The translations under genes were made by a program, and so were the position numbers. Of a DNA stretch of 64,000 bases, positions 59,182 to 64,000 are shown in pieces. Under the pieces are notes generated by a model that had not been told where the DNA came from, made no database searches, and saw only the letters and a list, made by a program, of their open reading frames with translations. The stretch is from Siphonodentalium dalli. Taxonomy: Eukaryota > Mollusca > Scaphopoda > Gadilida > Siphonodentaliidae. Each line of letters opens with the position of its first letter. Positions within the stretch are counted from its first letter, which is position 1. The stretch spans positions 171,863,164-171,927,163 of the forward strand of contig CP136066.1 in the NCBI GenBank assembly GCA_032622095.1, read 5' to 3'.

Positions 59182-59934
59182 ATGGAAGTTTGCAACTCAT
59201 GGTTGTGTTGATGGGAAAACTAGACTGATTACTTTCCTGGAGTGTGCCTCTGACAACTCTTCATCAACAGTACTGGATTTGTTTGTTAAGTCTGTATTGA
59301 AGAATGGTGTTCCCTCAATAGTGCGGTCTGACTCTGGAGGTGAAAATATTCACAAGTAGCTACATTCATAAATGTGTTAAATGGACGCAACAGGGCCAGC
59401 CATATTACTGGATAATCTGTCCACAATCAGAGGATTGAACGCCTTTGGAGAGATGTATATAAAGAGGTGGTTGAGCGATATTATATAATGTTTTATGAAT
59501 TTGAGGATGAAGGTATTCTCAACCCTTCAAATGATGTAGATATTTTTTGTTTGCATTATGCATGTTTGGATGCCATAAATAAGGATTTAAGTTACTTCAT
59601 GCAAGCATGGAACAACCATGGCCTCAGAACGGAAAGGAATCAGTCACCATATCAGTTGTGGGTTCACAGTATGCTGAACTCTAGTAATATTTTGCCATCT
59701 TCTGATAGTTCTTTTTCAGAAAATTTGCAGGCCAGAATTGAGGATGCCATACAAGAAATCAGCACAAATTCTGATGATGTTATTGAGGAATCAGAATCGG
59801 TTGTAATAGAGCCAGTTACTATGGAAATTTCACCCAGACAGAATGAGCTTATGTTCTCAAGGATTGGCACAGAAACTAACATCAAAGATAAGTACCTAAT
59901 AGCTAAATCCATTCTTGAGGAAGATGAAAATTAG
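59182..59934 (+). pseudogene. Integrase-core gene, last exon with frameshift and stop
   Basis: After the acceptor atttttag the frame reads WKFATHGCVDGKTRLITFLE, STVLDLFVKSVLKNGVPSIV and RSDSGGENIHK (second catalytic Asp), then TAG at 59357-59359. One frame over, the family sequence resumes, meets a TAA at 59413-59415 where the family usually has Arg (TGRSVHNQRIERLWRD), and continues VHNQRIERLWRDVYKEVVER with the catalytic Glu, then FMQAWNNHGLRTERNQSPYQ LWVHSML and an acidic tail to the stop at 59934. All three catalytic residues are thus present, but a frameshift and a nonsense codon separate them. The last 155 codons (59467-59934) are open. With the stop in exon one, this is a pseudogene, transposon-derived in origin. 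Confidence 0.8.
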
Positions 59935-60920
59935 CATTTTGCATGTAAGCACAACAGACTGAAATCCTGATGTACTTGATGTCGTCCGAAAATTAGCAAA
60001 CAAACAAACATAGGTCTGTCTGGTAAGGTAATTTTGCAATTGTTTTCGAACATGTGATCATACATTAAGGCAAAAAAAAACGTCTGTGCTTCCGGTTTCT
60101 CGTCCTACTTGCAGAAATTGGGCCGATCTGGATTTGTTTTCCAAAATTTTCCAAAGCAAATTAATTATAAAATGTTTTTTTTAATAATTTGTTTTATGCA
60201 TGTAATTGACATGTAAAACACATCTATATCGTTTTTTTATCTATCACCTTTGTCGTCTACTATATAGTTAAAGGCTATCATAATCAAGTCATGCGTTCAG
60301 AAGTTCCGAGTCAGAACTACATCCAAGTCATGCAATCGATTTAAAATTGTTTCCTAAAGAAATTCCCCATTAATTTCTTATCCCATTTAAACAAATTTAG
60401 ATGGAATTTGCAAGAACTATTTACTTCTATTAAGATACATGTATTTGTGGTTGCAGATGAATCCCAATCTCAGGAATAAATCTGTTGAAAATGTGATGTC
60501 AACATGATGGCACAGAAGTTGTCTAAGACCATTGCTAGCAATGCCGATAGTATCAATGTTGTCATGTACAGTATTGCGCAACATGGTGACATGAGCTATG
60601 TGAGATAGCTTTTTCGTGTCCCTTATTGGAACTCCAGATCACTCCAAACTTCCTGGTGCACATTCTGGGTATATTGTCAGATATAAAACTCGTTTTCTGT
60701 CAGAAATTTCAGCAACTAGATACAAAGGTATTGAGAATACCAAGTTTCATCTTGTTTTTTTAGAATATGGTGCATTATAGATGGATTTTTTTTTTAAATT
60801 GGCAAACAAATTGTTTTTCTTACCTGGATATTTTGGCGCAAGAAATCGGAAACAGACAAGTTTTGTTTTTGCCTAAATAAGATCGAACATCAACTTCCAA
60901 AGTTGATCATACCTTTCTGC
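59935..60920. other. No gene seen
   Basis: 3' flank of the integrase pseudogene; AT-rich with no recognised feature. Confidence 0.45.
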
Positions 60921-61492
60921 TTACTCGTATTTAAATTCATGCAGTACTATTTTTCGCTCAGCTTCGAATTCACGCACTTTGAATATTCGCACACCTATCT
61001 GCGCGAATTCAAAACTAATAATATTTTCGTAAAAGTCTTGGATCTGATCACAGTTTCAGTTCTCAGTCGTTTCTGAAGATACACATGTATAATAAACACG
61101 ATCGCAATGGATATACATCGTGTAAATCATAACTGCATCTTCAGTTTGTTGCGATGATGGATGTTTATATACTCCAAATAATGACACTGATATTGAAGTA
61201 GTGAAGGACTGGACATAAATGCAATGAACTCGAAAACAGAAAAACAACCATGAAGGCAACAGACTTCAGAAAAATCAACACTTGGTTGCGGGTTGTGATG
61301 ACATAGCTAACTCAGACTGCATGTATGGTCACGCTGTAACTCCAGGGTGGTGAATGGTGAGTGCTTTCATGCACATATAATCAAGTATATGTGCATTTCT
61401 TACAAGCATTTCAACCATTATCGACGTTACCATTATTTCGCTTGGCATTGGGTGCGTGAAAAACAATACTGCGCCAATTTAAATACGAGTAA
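60921..61492. mobile_element. 572-bp inverted-repeat element
   Basis: The left end ttactcgtatttaaattc, then gcagtac, and gaattcacgcac is mirrored by gtgcgtgaa, actgcgcc, and aatttaaatacgagtaa at the right. A fragment of the family is at 1517-1605. Confidence 0.6.
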
Positions 61493-62120
61493 GGTAGTTA
61501 AGATTTTTGAATGAACTTTTAAACTTAAATACATTTCAAATTGTGCGCAAACACTGTTGTGGGAAAGTATGCACACAACACTTCGTCTCCGCATCACATC
61601 TATCAGAACCTAGTGGTTCGAGATGGAGGAAATTTTGTCTAGTGGCAATTTTGACTTTTAATTACTTGTTGAGTTACGTTATATCAGTGAGTTGTCAGAT
61701 ATTCACTTGGAAATTTATTCCTGTAAATGTTACAAATGCATGGTCTCTCCACGCACCATTCAAACTGGCATGTCCAATCTCGGCCTACAAATAAAATTGC
61801 AAGCCCAAATAATAGTGCTGGGGAATTTCCATTAAAAATTAATAAAAATGTTCATACCGTAGGTCATGAAGCGACATAAACCATGACCAACCAACATTTG
61901 ATGTAGTGGTAAGAGACTGGAATATTATCTTAATTGATAAAGAATTCATTTAAAAGTTTGTTTCTAGCATTGACAAACCGATTATTATTTGCAAAATGGG
62001 ATAAAATCTATCAAATCAAAACTCAACTATGGAGGAAGGTTGCAGGGGGATATATACAAACACTTAGATAACAGACAAATTTCGGAAGTTATGGCAGACA
62101 ATAATAGGAATTGAAAGATG
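61493..62120. other. No recognised gene
   Basis: A 95-codon plus-strand ORF (61507-61794) has no recognised motif. The rest is AT-rich and forms the 3' flank of the HECT-type gene. Confidence 0.4.
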
Positions 62121-62404
62121 TTAGACATGACCAAATCCTTGGCTTCCTATTATTGTTTCTGTGATAACTTCAGAAAACCTTCTGTAGCTACATGAGAGCC
62201 ACACGGGGATAGCAAGTTCAAGTGTGCATGTTGACACCAATGGAAATGAGTACACAATCTCCTCGTTGCTGATAATGTTGCTGCAACAGCTGACAGTGAA
62301 TTGTGAGCAGAATCCTCCGGGTGGTATGTGCTTACACCCAGTCATGTATTTGAGGATTCTGCCCAGCGTCATCTGCACAGAATTTTCATAAATAATCTTG
62401 TTTT
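62121..62404 (-). CDS. HECT-type E3 ubiquitin ligase, terminal exon
   Basis: The minus-strand acceptor aatttcag ends at 62405 and the exon is open to TAA at 62121. It encodes TLGRILKYMTGCKHIPPGGF, FTVSCC, then FPLVSTCTLELAIPV and a GFGHV C-terminus. This is the C-lobe of a HECT domain: L..F.TG...iPP.GF, the catalytic cysteine in the TC[TS] motif followed by L.iPv, and a phenylalanine-containing tail, close to the divergent HECT proteins often annotated as G2E3-like. The domain transfers ubiquitin from E2 through the cysteine. An in-phase join to the exon at 62843-63003 supports the chosen acceptor over a nearer AG at 62373. N-terminal exons lie beyond or are unrecognised. Confidence 0.75.
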
Positions 62405-62842
62405 CTGAAATTGGAAGAAAATGATTATGATTATATCTCTGTATTGCTCAGGGTTGCGAATACAATAAAATCTATGGTGGACTAATTTGAACCTACATTG
62501 TAAATTGATCGATCTAAATATGTTTCCCACCAATAAGTGATTGATAAATTAATTATCACTTATAATAAATACCCTGTTACCCTGTTCTTTTATCAAGGTA
62601 TGGCCTTAGCTTTTGGAAGTGATACAAATCAATCAATTTAGTTGGATACTCAGTTGATGTCAAGAGAGATATGTATTCCATATATGTCATGAAGGCATAT
62701 AAATATGGCATCTTGCTATAGAATCAGATAGCATATTTAAAAAAAACATGTTCTTGCAAACTCAGTTTCCGTCATATTCTGTTTAAAACATTGCAACTTC
62801 AGCATTTCAAATAAACAATTATTCCGATGGTATATATCATAC

Positions 62843-63003
62843 CTTCTACGTCATAAAGGTATGACTCCAAAAAGCCTGCGATTGATTATTTTCATTAGAA
62901 ACTGGATGGCCAAATTCCTTAAATTTAAAAAAGCTGTGGAGCAAATCTGCTGTTAACTCATTCTTTGGTGCGCATCTCTGGCACAGTATGCTCTCAAAAA
63001 CAT
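62843..63003 (-). pseudogene. HECT-type gene, penultimate exon with one-base frameshift
   Basis: The acceptor tttttcag ends at 63004 and the donor is gtatga at 62842. The exon reads VFESILCQRCAPKNELTADL, LHSFFKFKEFG, then in the next frame FLESYLYDVE and a final G that completes a Glu codon with the next exon. The ELTAD..L..fF and fl.yL.d.E layout fits divergent HECT proteins. The frame breaks in the five-base A run near 62870 (plus strand); one more A would keep it open. It could be a real deletion or a homopolymer error. Confidence 0.6.
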
Positions 63004-64000
63004 CTGAAAAAAATAGTGTTGCCAGGTAATTGCTGAAACTATGAAATTATGTTACATTAGTTTGTGGCATGATATTTTAGGGAACACCCCATGGGTACGG
63101 TTGGATTTATATTTCTCCCACATCCGATGTCATGAGAAACGCGTATTCCATTGAGATAGATGGGGGGATAGATCTTTCTCCCACCCCTACACATTTTAGC
63201 ACAGGCAGCCCGTGTGAGACAACTGGGTGAGATTTCCCTGTCTCACCCAACATGTGACCAGCTGTCTCACCCTACCCCCGTGACTACTTTACCTATTTAA
63301 TTAAGAGCTGGAACTAATGTAACAATTCGTCATCATGTTTTGTGTAACGAAAACAATGGCAGCCAACCAGTTAAATTTTCAAGTAAATAAATACGGGCAA
63401 ATTCATGGACGCTAATACAAATTGGGACAAGCCTGCAACATGTTAATCATGTAGAACCTTCGACATAACCTCACTTGTAGATGCAGAGTTGCATAACATG
63501 CAATATGCAGGACTAATTTACGAACACATTCCATCAAACGGAAGGTCCCAAGCGAAACTGGCATCACTTGCACATTTCGTAACATGAAAATGATAGCAGC
63601 TTCACAAATATAAAATGAAATAGTTGTTTATGGACATTTCCCATAACAAACATGATTAGTCTTGTTATATACGTGCATTTTTCGGAATCTATGCAGGTGC
63701 AATGATGTGACATTTTCATGTCAATTTCACTCTAACAATCCTGCGTGTATGGGTAACGCGCTTTGTTTTCACAGTATATACCGAAACCATCCCAGATAAT
63801 CAGGAATATCGCAACAGATTTCTCCCAGATGTAGCGTTATGAAGCTAATGGAATGTGCCAAAGATTGGTTAAAACAAAAAATCGAAATGAGGCTCTTGGG
63901 TTATATGCATCCCAGTATGCTCATTAACAATGTATGTCCGACTAATTTTAGATGACGAAACAATGCTTCTGCATTATTATTTTTTTAGATATTCAGGTAG
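63004..64000. other. No exon recognised to window end
   Basis: Further HECT-gene exons on the minus strand would be expected here or beyond. I could not identify one. ctcccac/ctcaccc repeats near 63170-63270 are low complexity. Confidence 0.4.

Noticed and set aside
1..64000. tRNA, rRNA or snRNA genes
   Set aside because: I saw no sequence with the expected conserved arms or boxes, though without a covariance search I could miss a diverged one.

Overview
The window looks like AT-rich, non-coding-dominated nuclear DNA of an animal, most likely a marine invertebrate. It has interrupted coding exons with consensus splice sites, several classes of eukaryotic transposon (hAT-, piggyBac-, Tc1/mariner- and Helitron-type elements, a non-LTR retrotransposon, a Crypton-type recombinase) and many foldback elements. 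I cannot name the species. I saw no prokaryotic gene organisation, rRNA, tRNA or CRISPR array. Most long ORFs here are chance frames inside inverted repeats.

Left part (1-23.4 kb). After a repeat-rich lead-in with a hAT-like foldback (1725-2383, perfect 8-bp target duplication) and an ~880-bp palindrome (2729-3611), a 5.6-kb segment is present three times in direct tandem (copies A 5583-11270, B 11271-16902, C 16903-22528). The segment carries the 3' end of a minus-strand gene whose product resembles the DUF4806 family. Its coiled-coil exon (23155-23366) and core exon (22424-22582) lie to the right of or at the end of copy C, and a terminal exon is present in every copy. The duplication breakpoint falls inside the core exon. 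Copy B is a mosaic: its left ~4 kb matches C and its right ~1.5 kb matches A. That is the signature of unequal crossing-over between two older copies (or a haplotype mis-join), and the switch lies at 15274-15414. The terminal exon is intact only in A; B and C share a 17-bp duplication that shifts the frame.

Middle (23.4-46 kb). This holds TTAA-flanked MITE families, clusters of a short palindrome centred on CTTAAG, a three-unit array of a perfectly hairpinned TA-flanked MITE, degenerate tandem repeats, and a decayed APE/RT non-LTR retrotransposon (33.2-36.65 kb). A 1.1-kb TTAA element split the retrotransposon. There is also a Crypton-like tyrosine-recombinase remnant and a decayed piggyBac transposase.

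Right part (46-64 kb). This holds a second DUF4806-like exon that has lost its splice acceptor, an unidentified frameshifted coding block (47.3-48.8 kb), and a small orphan gene (50.76 kb) with a decayed inverted paralogue at 42.9 kb. A three-exon integrase-core (DDE) gene broken by stops and a frameshift has a 1.4-kb Helitron-type element starting 11 bp into its long intron. The 3' end of a HECT-type ubiquitin-ligase gene is on the minus strand. Almost every recognisable gene carries a lesion, so the window is best read as a transposon-rich region with one or two host gene ends and a recent local triplication.
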